Positions 1 to 8,355 of a stretch of 60,211 nt of DNA are shown one piece after another (within the stretch, counting starts at the first letter, position 1; every line of letters starts with the position of its first letter). This stretch comes from CAYUVA01 sp964448115 [NCBI: uncultured bacterium] (GTDB taxonomy: Bacteria; CAYUVA01). Made by a program: the position numbers and the translations under genes. The notes under the pieces were generated by a model that saw only the letters and a list, made by a program, of their open reading frames with translations, ran no database searches and was not told the origin of the DNA. The stretch is taken from contig CAYUVA010000027.1 of assembly GCA_964448115.1 (NCBI GenBank), positions 1 through 60,211 of the forward strand. The letters run 5' to 3'.

Positions 1-578
1 TTTCGCTGCCAAATATGGCTCCAGGCTACATGGGAGAGGCAGATTATATCTTGCTCCTTAGTGTCCTGCACCTCCCTTTTGGCAGGTGGCTTCACCCGGC
101 GCATGATATCGAAATAAAGGCTTTGTACCAGGCTGGTGACAATAAACAGTATAGGTAAAGTTATGACCAATGCAGCCTGGTAGATTATATCCACCAGCCC
201 CAGATGCCTAAGGCTATCACTCCTGGGATCATAAACATAGGAAAGCCGTTTTGTTGACAGATAAGCAAGTAGATCATAAATAGGATACCGCCAGCTCAAG
301 GGATAATCATGCAACGATATAGCTGCAACTGCTTTGAGCGAAGAGAGGTCCTTGTAGATCTTTCCTTTGAACGCATCTCTTATGGAGAACCTGTATTCGT
401 TCTTTCTCCTCTCACCGGCAAGCGCCCCTTCAATAACAGAGATGGTCGGCATGGACGGGAACAGGTCTTGAAGCTGCCTTCTTACATGTGCTGCATTCTC
501 ACTCTTGGCTGCATGTATCAAAAGAAGCTTATTCTGGTGATGATCCTTTATCTTGCTTGTCAAATCAGTCAGCTTCAC
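1..578 (-). CDS. Glycosyltransferase-like membrane protein, cut by the window edge
   Basis: Only the first 192 codons are in the window; the gene runs off the left edge. I read it by translating the minus strand. It opens with GTG at 578, overlapping the TGA stop of the radical SAM gene upstream (GTGA), so the two are probably translationally coupled. The N-terminal part (KLLLIHAAKSENAAHVRRQL) looks like a nucleotide-sugar-binding fold entry. A hydrophobic segment follows around residues 128-150 (ALVITLPILFIVTSLVQSLY), and near the edge there is CLSHVAWSHIWQRN. A W-x5-WQR pattern like this is familiar from GT4-type glycosyltransferases that carry 'WQRPQ' near their start. The assignment is an inference from a fragment; the catalytic half is not visible. 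Confidence 0.55.
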   Translation of the reverse strand, partial: MKLTDLTSKIKDHHQNKLLLIHAAKSENAAHVRRQLQDLFPSMPTISVIEGALAGERRKNEYRFSIRDAFKGKIYKDLSSLKAVAAISLHDYPLSWRYPIYDLLAYLSTKRLSYVYDPRSDSLRHLGLVDIIYQAALVITLPILFIVTSLVQSLYFDIMRRVKPPAKREVQDTKEQDIICLSHVAWSHIWQR

Positions 579-2080
579 AACCCTAACCTCGATAGTGCTC
601 TGGATAATAGCAGGCAAACCCTGGCTTTTAAAGACATATCCATGGTTTGATAGTATAATCTAAGCTGGGACACTAGCTCGCTCAGGTTAGGTCTATTATA
701 CTCCTGTGGCAACCTTAGTATCGATATCACCAGGCTCATGATATAAAGTCGTATCATCCTGCGTGGGTATGTGTTTGCTATTTTCCTTGTATGCCAGTAA
801 TGAGATGCGTTTTCTTCGGGGATAACAAGTCCGAATTTATCTGCCTGCAAGCGCAGCGGGGTACCGACTACTACGGCACATATCCCCATGATCTTAATCT
901 CATCGATATTTAGCCTCTCCCTGATGATAAATGCGACTGACATGAGAAAGTCAGCCCAGCTCTCGGTAGGAAAGCCGATGATGAAGTTAAGCTGCACGCG
1001 GATCCCTGCCTTGTGTGCATCGCGGATGTTCCTTCGTACTATGTCAAGTTTTATCCCTTTGCGCATGTCTCTGAGGACATTGGGCGATGCGCTCTCCAAG
1101 CCGAAATCCAATGCCTGGCAACCTGCTTTAGACATCTTGGCGAATATGTCATAGCTCATGGCTGGAGAAAATCGTGCATTGCCCCACCAGTACCAGTCCA
1201 ATCCATCCTGTTCGATCAGTTCTGCAAGCCTATTTAACTGTTTTGCATTACCATTTAAGAATGAATCCACGAACTCGAACTTGTAGATGCCGTATTTGCT
1301 TCGGTGATACATAAATTCATCATAGATATTCTCAGCGCTGCGCTGGCGATATCGTTTCCAGACGAAAGTATTTTCCGCGCAATAGACACATAGTCCTACG
1401 CACCCGCGAGAGCCTAAAAAGGGCAGGTTGTCCGGATAGCGATAACGATCAAGCGGCAAATCATCATAGTCAGGGAACGGGATAGCATCTATATCGGGTA
1501 TCAGGCTGCGCGGCTCGCCCTTGAATATTGAGCCATCTTCTCGTTTGAATATTATTCCTGGGGATCCGGGCGGCTGTTCACCTTTGGCAAAAGCATTGAC
1601 CAGCTCATGCAAGCTCTGCTCACCCTCCCCATAGACTATGGCATCGAAGACATCCTCATCCAGGTAGTTATCAGCATCAATAAATGGAGAACAGTTGGGT
1701 CCACCTACGACGATCTTAGCAGGCGACTTGGACACACGAATGGCGCGAGCAAATAAGACCGTGGTTATTCGGTTGGAGCAGTAGTTGGAAAACCCGATGA
1801 CCTGCGGATCATAGTCGGTTAATATCTCAAGCCATCTACCCTCGAAGCGCTTATAAAGTGGCTCTACTTGACGGAACTTATCCTCATCGATCCAACATTC
1901 CTCGTAGCTTTCCTGCCATATTACTCGTTCATCTGATGCGAGGTGGGAATATAGATCGATATTGAAGTCAAAGGCTTTGACCTCGATATCCTTAGAGCGA
2001 AGGTAAGCGGTAAGATATCCGAGGGATATCGGGGGATGATTTACTCCCCATGTTGGCATGATGACCAGGGCGACCTTCAT
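575..2080 (-). CDS. B12-binding radical SAM enzyme
   Basis: A 501-residue protein. The N-terminal ~150 residues match the cobalamin-binding fold that precedes many radical SAM domains (starts MKVALVIMPTWGVNHPPISL, with GGPNCSP further on). The radical SAM cluster motif is CVGLCVYC (CX3CX2C) just after LGSRG. Members of this class methylate or rearrange unactivated carbons, often on lipids or secondary metabolites; the substrate here is unknown. The reading frame extends upstream to 2155, but I chose the ATG at 2080: the extra residues do not look like family sequence and come from a dispersed intergenic repeat. It is followed with a 4-base overlap by a glycosyltransferase-like gene, which hints at a cell-envelope glycolipid substrate. 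Confidence 0.85.
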   Translation of the reverse strand: MKVALVIMPTWGVNHPPISLGYLTAYLRSKDIEVKAFDFNIDLYSHLASDERVIWQESYEECWIDEDKFRQVEPLYKRFEGRWLEILTDYDPQVIGFSNYCSNRITTVLFARAIRVSKSPAKIVVGGPNCSPFIDADNYLDEDVFDAIVYGEGEQSLHELVNAFAKGEQPPGSPGIIFKREDGSIFKGEPRSLIPDIDAIPFPDYDDLPLDRYRYPDNLPFLGSRGCVGLCVYCAENTFVWKRYRQRSAENIYDEFMYHRSKYGIYKFEFVDSFLNGNAKQLNRLAELIEQDGLDWYWWGNARFSPAMSYDIFAKMSKAGCQALDFGLESASPNVLRDMRKGIKLDIVRRNIRDAHKAGIRVQLNFIIGFPTESWADFLMSVAFIIRERLNIDEIKIMGICAVVVGTPLRLQADKFGLVIPEENASHYWHTRKIANTYPRRMIRLYIMSLVISILRLPQEYNRPNLSELVSQLRLYYQTMDMSLKARVCLLLSRALSRLGL

Positions 2081-2511
2081 ACATATAACATTAGCCGATT
2101 GTACGATGATTATAAAGGCGGCTTGATGCCTTGGTGCCTTTGTGGTTGAATCCATATTAAGCTCAAAGTTTCTTGATTAACAATTTTTTCATCCTATTGG
2201 ATAATGGAAAGCTCTAAGGCAGCTAAGCCGCGACCAAATGTGGTTATTCAATCCTTGCCCCGAAGGGGCAAAGAACAGATACACCCGACATTGTTGGAAC
2301 AGGCTTGACCGAAAAAAACTGTATTTTAGACGCCAGATTGGTAATCTTAAGGCTGTTATTTTTTTAATATAACGGTCGCTCGGCTTAATCAGAAATACTG
2401 AATCTGGATGCGAGGTGAATTGAGCTTTGACCTTTTTTGCCTAATAGATATAATCAACCTACGATAGATCTTGATAGACAATACAGAAACCAAAAGAAAA
2501 GGGATGGAAGA
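2081..2511. other. Divergent intergenic region with repeat fragments and a hairpin
   Basis: No gene is apparent in these 431 bases between two divergent genes. They hold a copy of the 'cctttgtggtt' dispersed repeat (about 2125-2150) and a 7-bp hairpin, TTGCCCC-GAA-GGGGCAA, at 2255-2271 that is not followed by a T-run. Next to it is the string gggcaaagaacagata, also present near 40081. The promoters of both flanking genes should lie here, but I see no convincing -35/-10 pair. Confidence 0.6.
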
Positions 2512-3750
2512 ATGAATAAAGCATTGGGTGTGCTAAGTGTTCTCATCTTGTCGTTGGTATATTGCTCTGGCGCCTTTGGACTCGGATTTTACTTTCCAGA
2601 TCACGACTCAAAGTCAATTGGAGTCGCCGGCGCCATAGTCGCCACTGCTGATCAACCAAGCGCTGCCTACCATAACCCGGCAGGACTAACTCAAAACGAT
2701 GGATACAAGCTGCACTTCACCAGCAGCATAGCCATGTTTACCTGGAAGTTCAGGCAAGCCGGTCAGCCGGTATGGCTTAAAATGAAGGATGATTTCGTAG
2801 TCATTCCCAACCTTTTCGCATCGGCTGATTTCGGTTTGGATAAGTGGGGCTTCGGATTCGGCATCCACGCTCCCTTTGGCATGAGGGTCAATTGGGGGGA
2901 TTATCCGCAGAGTAGATACTACCAGATTTATGTTTACTTCCAGCCAATCTTTTATACCCTCTCTGCCGGCTACAAGTTGACCGATAACATTCGAGTTGGT
3001 GCTGGACTTCACTTCGTGGACTCATATCTTAAGGATGAGAGGATGATGATGATAAAGGACCCAATTGAATTGGATGCACATGTTACTTTAGAGGGTACAG
3101 CGGAGAACTTCGGCGGCACCTTTGGCATCATGTATTCACCGATCGAGCAGCTTAACATAGGCTTGGTATATCATACCCGCATAGATGTCGGCATAGATGG
3201 CACAGCCTATGCCACCACACCATACTTTCCGGATCAGACCATGGAATACGGCGCAGATGTTGTTATACCACTCCCTCAAGTCATCAAGTTCGGGATAAGA
3301 GTTGCACCGAATGGTAAATACCACATTGAGGGGGATGTGTTCTGGGTTGACTGGAGATGCTTTGATAAGAATGTGGTCGAGGTCGATTCCACTGGTCAGA
3401 TAATCCCCATGGAAGATTTCATAATAGAACGCAACTGGCAGGTCTCGATAGCAAGCCGCATTGGCATCCAATATAACCTGAAACCGAACCTCCACCTGCG
3501 GGGAGGATATATCTACGATAGCACGGCGATCCCTCGCAAGTATATAACCTTGGCGCCACCGGATGACAACAAGCACCAGTTTAACTGCGGAATCGGATGG
3601 GACATTGGCGATCTAACCATAGAGGCGGCTTACTCGGTATTTCTGCCCAAGGATGGATTGGTGCTGAATAGTCCGATGGAGCCACCGATCAATGGCGAGC
3701 ACTATGTGTTCTTCAACTCGGTGAGCTTATCATTGCTTTATCGAATTTAA
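2512..3750 (+). CDS. Outer-membrane transporter of the OmpP1/FadL/TodX family
   Basis: A 412-residue outer-membrane beta-barrel of the long-chain fatty acid/hydrocarbon transporter family. The signal peptide is MNKALGVLSVLILSLVYCSG, and the mature start GLGFYFPDHDSKSIGVAGA followed by AYHNPAGL is the family's typical N-terminal plug region. Alternating hydrophobic strands then run to the C-terminus, which ends in an aromatic-rich strand (VSLSLLYRI), as outer-membrane barrels do. The frame is open from 2437, but ATG 2512 is preceded by a GGAAG Shine-Dalgarno sequence and gives a clean signal peptide. It is probably a single-gene unit. Substrates of the family are hydrophobic molecules; it may feed the propionate pathway further along, but that is only a guess. 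Confidence 0.9.
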   Translation: MNKALGVLSVLILSLVYCSGAFGLGFYFPDHDSKSIGVAGAIVATADQPSAAYHNPAGLTQNDGYKLHFTSSIAMFTWKFRQAGQPVWLKMKDDFVVIPNLFASADFGLDKWGFGFGIHAPFGMRVNWGDYPQSRYYQIYVYFQPIFYTLSAGYKLTDNIRVGAGLHFVDSYLKDERMMMIKDPIELDAHVTLEGTAENFGGTFGIMYSPIEQLNIGLVYHTRIDVGIDGTAYATTPYFPDQTMEYGADVVIPLPQVIKFGIRVAPNGKYHIEGDVFWVDWRCFDKNVVEVDSTGQIIPMEDFIIERNWQVSIASRIGIQYNLKPNLHLRGGYIYDSTAIPRKYITLAPPDDNKHQFNCGIGWDIGDLTIEAAYSVFLPKDGLVLNSPMEPPINGEHYVFFNSVSLSLLYRI

Positions 3751-3769
3751 CAACTTACTGGACAAGTTC

Positions 3770-4792
3770 CTATTCGCCGCTTACAGCCGGATAACAGTAT
3801 CGCATAAAGGCATCATAGAGGTTGGGGAACCTATCTTGATATCTTCCTAGGTTCGTTTTTATATTCCTATAGGTGCGGGGCAAGAACTGAAGGTAAAAAT
3901 GGTTCTTTCTTTCTGTAGCCTGGAATCCGAAGGTGCCGGCTGCTTTTATGCAGCGCTGCAGCGAGCTTAGATGCAAGATCTCAAGTGCATGATGCTCCTG
4001 GATAAGATTCCTCAATTCGGGAGTCTTGGAGTTGTCAAGAAAGCTAGTATAAAGGTTGGTTTCGGTCGAGGTATCCACATCCACATAGCTATCGCAGATC
4101 AAGGATACCAAATCGTAAAATGGCAGCCCCATTCTAGCATCCTGGAAGTCGATAAGATAAAGTTTGCCATCCTTTACGATCATGTTGCGGCTATGATAGT
4201 CGCGGTGGCAGAAAACCTTGTAGGGGAGATCGAGTGCCTTAGCCAGGCTCATGCATTCATCCCTTATCTCACCTAGTTTGCCTTTATCAAGCTGCGCCTT
4301 GTGATAACCTAATAATGTGTACTCGATAAAAAAGTTCAGCTCAAAAAATAGCTTATCAACATCGAAAGCACGCTTAAAGGCGATGCTTTTCATTGGCTGT
4401 CTCAAGTGAGACTGCATAACGAGAATATACCTTAATGCCTGTTTATAGTATCCCCAGCGCTGGTCTGAGGGGATATCGTAGAGCATTGTATCACCCAGAT
4501 CCCCTACCAGTATCCATTCATCATTCAACGACCAATCAATGATCTTTGGCACTGGGACATGGACCGAATCGAGTAATTGCTGTATATCGAGAAATTCGCT
4601 TATCGATTGCTGGGAGTTAGGCGGATATATCATCAATATTATTGCCTCGCCGTTGTTGTCATATAGCCTGACAAATCTTCTTGTTGAGGCATCTCCTATT
4701 AAGAGCTGATGGGTATCAACCGCATATCCCCTGGATCTAATACTATCAAGAGCCTCTTTTATCCTTCTATTTTCTTTTTTAATTTCATCCAT
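3770..4792 (-). CDS. AmgK-like sugar kinase of the APH/choline kinase fold
   Basis: A 340-residue kinase with the aminoglycoside phosphotransferase/choline kinase fold. Visible motifs are GDASTRRFVR near residue 33 (nucleotide loop), VGDLGDTML, the catalytic HRDYHSRN (Brenner motif), and the magnesium-binding IDFQDAR followed by GLPFYDLVSLICDSYVD. These match the family containing the anomeric MurNAc/GlcNAc kinase AmgK (COG3178), which works in peptidoglycan recycling. The N-terminal 30 residues are charged and helical. It is convergent with the FadL gene (20-base gap) and divergent from the caspase-like gene. The family assignment is firm; the exact sugar is inferred. Confidence 0.82.
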   Translation of the reverse strand: MDEIKKENRRIKEALDSIRSRGYAVDTHQLLIGDASTRRFVRLYDNNGEAIILMIYPPNSQQSISEFLDIQQLLDSVHVPVPKIIDWSLNDEWILVGDLGDTMLYDIPSDQRWGYYKQALRYILVMQSHLRQPMKSIAFKRAFDVDKLFFELNFFIEYTLLGYHKAQLDKGKLGEIRDECMSLAKALDLPYKVFCHRDYHSRNMIVKDGKLYLIDFQDARMGLPFYDLVSLICDSYVDVDTSTETNLYTSFLDNSKTPELRNLIQEHHALEILHLSSLQRCIKAAGTFGFQATERKNHFYLQFLPRTYRNIKTNLGRYQDRFPNLYDAFMRYCYPAVSGE

Positions 4793-4918
4793 ATTGCAGG
4801 TATATTTGAAATCTCCCTTGATTTATTATAGCATATAACCAGTTAAGCCAAATCCGATGATGATCTGTAAACAGAGTAGGGATAACTATCAAACGCACAG
4901 GAGAGGGAGGTTTTTAGG

Positions 4919-6391
4919 ATGATAATACCACAGCCGTTCAAATCGTTCCTTATTATTTTATATACAATGCTCATTCTTACCGCATTCTTACACCAGGAAG
5001 CATCGGCGGGGAACAAATATGCTGTAATAATTGGAATAAGCAAGTACAAAGATCCTCAGATCCCCTCGTTAAAGTATGCTGAGAATGATGCTCGGAGCAT
5101 CTATGATGTGCTCACCGATCCCAATTACGGCGCCATTCCAAGGGAAAATGTTACCCTTCTGGTCAACGAGCAGGCAACGGTGCCAGCGATAAAGACAGCG
5201 ATCGGACAAGAGCTGGCACGCAGAGTGAAACGGGATGATACGGTCTTTATCTACTTTGCTGGACATGGAGGCATAGAGGCAGACCTGACCAACGAGAGCC
5301 AGGATGGATTCAGCAAATACTGGATCTGCTATGAGTCAGATCCCAAGAACCTCTTCGGCACTGCTCTTGACAATACCATGGTTATAAAGACCCTGAGAAG
5401 GATCGACTGTAAGCGTATGGTTACCTTCCTCGACTCCTGTTACAGCGCCGGCACGGTAAGTTACCGTGCTCTGACCAGGGCGCCGGTAAAGACCCTTGAG
5501 GGTGAAGGAACCGTAACCATAGCTGCCTCTGACGGTAGCCAGCCATCCTTGGAGCTTGATGAATATCAGCATGGTTTGTTCACCTACTATCTATTAGATG
5601 GCATCAAAGGGGCAGCTAACTCCGATGGCGACTATGATATCGATGTTGATGAGCTATGGGAATACCTGAAGAATAATGTCAAGGATAAAGCCAGAGAGGT
5701 TGGCGGCAACCAGGAGCCGGTTAGATTGGGAACATCAAAGGGTGATATTATAATCAGCAAGGTTCCCAGAGATCTCGCCCAAGCACAAAGAAAACGTCTT
5801 GAAGTACAGCGACTGGCAGAGCTTCGAAGGATGGCTGAGGAGAAAAAGAACCTCGAAGCCATGCAAAAGGAACGAGCAAAAGTGGAAGAGCAGATCTACC
5901 AGTTGACCAAGGAGATCGATACGGTAGATGCCTGGCAACGGTATATTGATGATTATCCGGATGGCAAGTATATCAGCCAAGCCAAACAGCGCATAGAGGT
6001 ATTGACTGCTCCGACACCGACTCCTAGCCCCAAACCAACTGAGGTACCCTCCCGGGCTAGCGAGGAGAATAAAGAAAAACAACAAGATGTTAAAGATAAA
6101 GATCAGCTAGGTGATTACTTGATTGTGAATATTAATTCTGATCCTTCCAGGGCTAGGGTGCTGCTCGATGGCAAGTACATCGGCAGGACACCGAGGAAGA
6201 TCAAGATCAAACGCGGTATGCCTTACAATATTAAAATCCTAAAAGATGGATACAAGACATTTGAAAAGACGATCGATACCATGTCCATAGAGGCTTCCTT
6301 TTTCAGTCTCGAGGTATCACTGGAAAAATTGCCTAAAAAGAAGGAAAAGGAAAAGGATAACAAGGGATTCTTTGGCGGATTTTCATTTTAA
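4919..6391 (+). CDS. Secreted caspase-like (C14) protease with coiled coil and PEGA domain
   Basis: A 490-residue exported protein. Residues 1-31 form a signal peptide (cleavage near QEASAG). The caspase p20-like domain spans about 32-270, from KYAVIIGISKYKD to the end of the catalytic region. The catalytic His is H116 (FAGHGG) and the nucleophile is C174 (DSCYSAG). A charged coiled coil follows at roughly 283-345 (Ala/Glu/Lys/Arg-rich), then a short Pro-Thr linker (APTPTPSPKPTEVP). A PEGA domain at about 400-470 (SDPSRARVLLDGKYIGRTPR) suggests binding to cell-wall or surface partners. The tail is Lys-rich and ends FFGGFSF. The ATG has a strong GGAGAGGGAGG leader. Bacterial metacaspase-type proteins cleave after basic residues and often act in regulated proteolysis; the target here is unknown. 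Confidence 0.88.
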   Translation: MIIPQPFKSFLIILYTMLILTAFLHQEASAGNKYAVIIGISKYKDPQIPSLKYAENDARSIYDVLTDPNYGAIPRENVTLLVNEQATVPAIKTAIGQELARRVKRDDTVFIYFAGHGGIEADLTNESQDGFSKYWICYESDPKNLFGTALDNTMVIKTLRRIDCKRMVTFLDSCYSAGTVSYRALTRAPVKTLEGEGTVTIAASDGSQPSLELDEYQHGLFTYYLLDGIKGAANSDGDYDIDVDELWEYLKNNVKDKAREVGGNQEPVRLGTSKGDIIISKVPRDLAQAQRKRLEVQRLAELRRMAEEKKNLEAMQKERAKVEEQIYQLTKEIDTVDAWQRYIDDYPDGKYISQAKQRIEVLTAPTPTPSPKPTEVPSRASEENKEKQQDVKDKDQLGDYLIVNINSDPSRARVLLDGKYIGRTPRKIKIKRGMPYNIKILKDGYKTFEKTIDTMSIEASFFSLEVSLEKLPKKKEKEKDNKGFFGGFSF

Positions 6392-6444
6392 TTGCATCAG
6401 TCAACGCAATTAAGGGAAAGATCTGTAATCGATCTAATTTTCTC

Positions 6445-6473
6445 TTGAACTTCCATGCATAAGCTATTATATT
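6445..6473 (+). promoter_or_regulatory. Sigma70-type promoter for the PAS/kinase-like gene
   Basis: TTGAAC (6445-6450), a 17-base spacer, then TATATT (6468-6473). The predicted start is near 6480, about 33 bases before the TTG start codon at 6514. It suggests the PAS and J-domain genes are transcribed independently of the protease upstream. Confidence 0.5.
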
Positions 6474-6513
6474 ATATGTAAAAAGGGACCTAACATAAGG
6501 GAAAAATGGGAAA

Positions 6514-7569
6514 TTGAACACGAGCTTCCTTACAATCAAGGACATAAAGCCGTTTATTGATTCGCTCGACTTTGGTTTAGTGGTAGTGGATACCGATCTT
6601 AAGATCTACTATGCCAATCCCTGGTTTATTAACCTGTTTGCAGAGGACGACAGCGATATTGAAAATGTATTTTTTCGTTGCTTTCCGGATCAGATGCAGG
6701 AGATAAGGAGCTTGTTGTGCAACCGAAACATTCAGAGATCCCAGATTTACCTTAAATATATGGGTCGCCTTTTGACTATGAATTATCTATACAACTTCTC
6801 AAAACGCAGCAAGGAGGGCAAACCTAGGACCTATTACTTTTGTTCCTGCGAAGAGATTAGCATCTCCGAGCTGGTAGATGAGCTTAAGATGCAGATCTCC
6901 GAGAGCAGCAACAGCAAGCTGAACGAGTATGTCGATTATATAGAAAAGTCCCTGGAAGCACTCGATAGTGAAGCCCCAGCCATCTTTGAGGAGAAACTGG
7001 GGAAACTATGGGATATACTAAAAACCAACACCAGGTCTCTAATGCGACTTGCCGATACTTGCCAGATGCTTCATGGCGGCGAGGGAGCGCTCTTTGAGGG
7101 ATATCGTTTGAGCTTCGGGGATAAGGTGGCTTCCCTCATCGAGATCTTGACCCCGCTGGCTGAGGAGAGAAACCTCTCATTGATCATGACCGAAGCAAGT
7201 GAGAAGACCTTTTTAGAAAGCAATATCTTCGATGCCATGATCTGTGTTTTTTATCTTGTCATCATTGCCATCGAGTTGTCCCCTCCTCTAAGCGAACTGA
7301 CCGTAAGTTGCCACATAGAAAAGGACAATACCCTGGCCCTGAGGATCAAGAACCCTACTTCTTTATTGTCGAGTGAAGAGGTGGACAGGCTTTTTGATCC
7401 ACTTTTGGAGATCCCCGAGGATATAGATGCCAACATTTTGAAGATCATTCGATTCGCTCGGCTCACAAAGGTTTGCTCAGAGCTATTAAATGGAGCCTTC
7501 ACCATCTTTAAGGATAGTGAGGGCGGCATAAACTACGAACTCAAGTTATACCTTGAAGCGGAGATCTGA
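6514..7569 (+). CDS. PAS-domain protein with degenerate histidine-kinase-like ATPase end
   Basis: A 351-residue soluble protein. Residues 8-115 form a PAS domain (PFIDSLDFGLVVVDTDLKIYYANPWFINLF). A helical stretch at 125-195 takes the place of a dimerisation domain, but I see no H-box phospho-acceptor. The C-terminal half has the outline of a GHKL ATPase (VEILTPLAEERNLSL-type strand, LRIKNPTSL) but lacks a clear N-box Asn and Gly-rich lid, so it is probably catalytically dead and used for protein interaction. The start is TTG, with AAGGG about 11 bases upstream; an ATG at 6506 is in another frame and stops at once. It lies 6 bases upstream of the J-domain gene. Confidence 0.65.
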   Translation: MNTSFLTIKDIKPFIDSLDFGLVVVDTDLKIYYANPWFINLFAEDDSDIENVFFRCFPDQMQEIRSLLCNRNIQRSQIYLKYMGRLLTMNYLYNFSKRSKEGKPRTYYFCSCEEISISELVDELKMQISESSNSKLNEYVDYIEKSLEALDSEAPAIFEEKLGKLWDILKTNTRSLMRLADTCQMLHGGEGALFEGYRLSFGDKVASLIEILTPLAEERNLSLIMTEASEKTFLESNIFDAMICVFYLVIIAIELSPPLSELTVSCHIEKDNTLALRIKNPTSLLSSEEVDRLFDPLLEIPEDIDANILKIIRFARLTKVCSELLNGAFTIFKDSEGGINYELKLYLEAEI

Positions 7570-7575
7570 TCATAT

Positions 7576-8241
7576 ATGACAAGAAACCACAAGATACTTG
7601 GTGTCTCTGAGGATGCCTCACAGCAGGAGATAAAAAATGCCTTCATCAGGCTAGCCAAGATATATCATCCCGACTCCAAGAAGCTCAAGCTGTCCAAGGA
7701 AGAGAAGGCACGCAAATTCGAGGAGATCCGCAAAGCCTACCTCATATTGAGCGGTCAGACCTCCATTGCTCAGCAGGTGGTCAATAATATAACCAAAGCA
7801 AAGGCTGAACGGCTCATGTCCGAGGACAAGGTCAGGGCGCAGGCTCAATTCGCCGCCGGCGTCAAGGCGATGAACAATAAGAGGTTCTCTGATGCAGTCA
7901 AATACTTCAACATGGCTGTGGAGCTTGATCCCATGAATGCTACTTATTTCAGCAACCTGAGCCTGGCGCTTATCTTTCAGGGATCCAATCTCCATCAGGC
8001 TGAGAAGGCTGCTCGAAAGGCAATTGAACTTGAGCCGGAGAACGGGGTTCATTATTTCCATCTTGGTCTTATCTATAAGAAAGCAGGCATCAACTCCAGG
8101 GCGCTTCAGTATTTCCAGAAGGCAGAACAATTGAAGCCAGCCCTTCGCCGGGAGATCGAGCGATTCGCCTCGGATCTGGAGGGATACAAGCAGGATGCCA
8201 TCAGCAACCTCAAGAAAATACTGAAAAAGAAGATATTCTGA
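7576..8241 (+). CDS. J-domain protein with TPR repeats
   Basis: A 221-residue cytoplasmic protein. The N-terminal J domain (residues 3-62) begins NHKILGVSEDASQQEIKNAF and keeps the Hsp70-activating HPD motif at residues 31-33. Three TPR-like repeats follow at about 90-200 (AAGVKAMNNKRFSDAVKYFN, then YFSNLSLALIFQG and YFHLGLIYKKAGI). It should recruit DnaK to a partner held by the TPRs. It is coupled to the PAS protein upstream (6-base gap) and is the third gene after the caspase-like protease. It lacks the Gly/Phe and zinc regions of true DnaJ. Confidence 0.8.
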   Translation: MTRNHKILGVSEDASQQEIKNAFIRLAKIYHPDSKKLKLSKEEKARKFEEIRKAYLILSGQTSIAQQVVNNITKAKAERLMSEDKVRAQAQFAAGVKAMNNKRFSDAVKYFNMAVELDPMNATYFSNLSLALIFQGSNLHQAEKAARKAIELEPENGVHYFHLGLIYKKAGINSRALQYFQKAEQLKPALRREIERFASDLEGYKQDAISNLKKILKKKIF

Positions 8242-8355
8242 TAATACTGCTTATTTTATGGGAAGTATCACCGTATCCTGAATCCACTTAAATCTGTCAA
8301 AGTCAGGATAATTTGCTTCGATGATAGTTCCCCACATTATTAATATTTTCACCAT
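8242..8355. other. Convergent gap, no clear terminator
   Basis: These 114 bases separate two convergent genes. I see no strong hairpin with a T-run and no coding sequence. Confidence 0.4.

Noticed and set aside
309-650. Plus-strand open frame of 113 codons
   Set aside because: It is antisense to the partial glycosyltransferase gene and the end of the radical SAM gene, with no protein-like character.
2241-2275. A CRISPR-repeat-like string (ttcaatccttgccccgaagg with a GC hairpin)
   Set aside because: It occurs once, with no spacers, no second repeat and no cas genes in the window.
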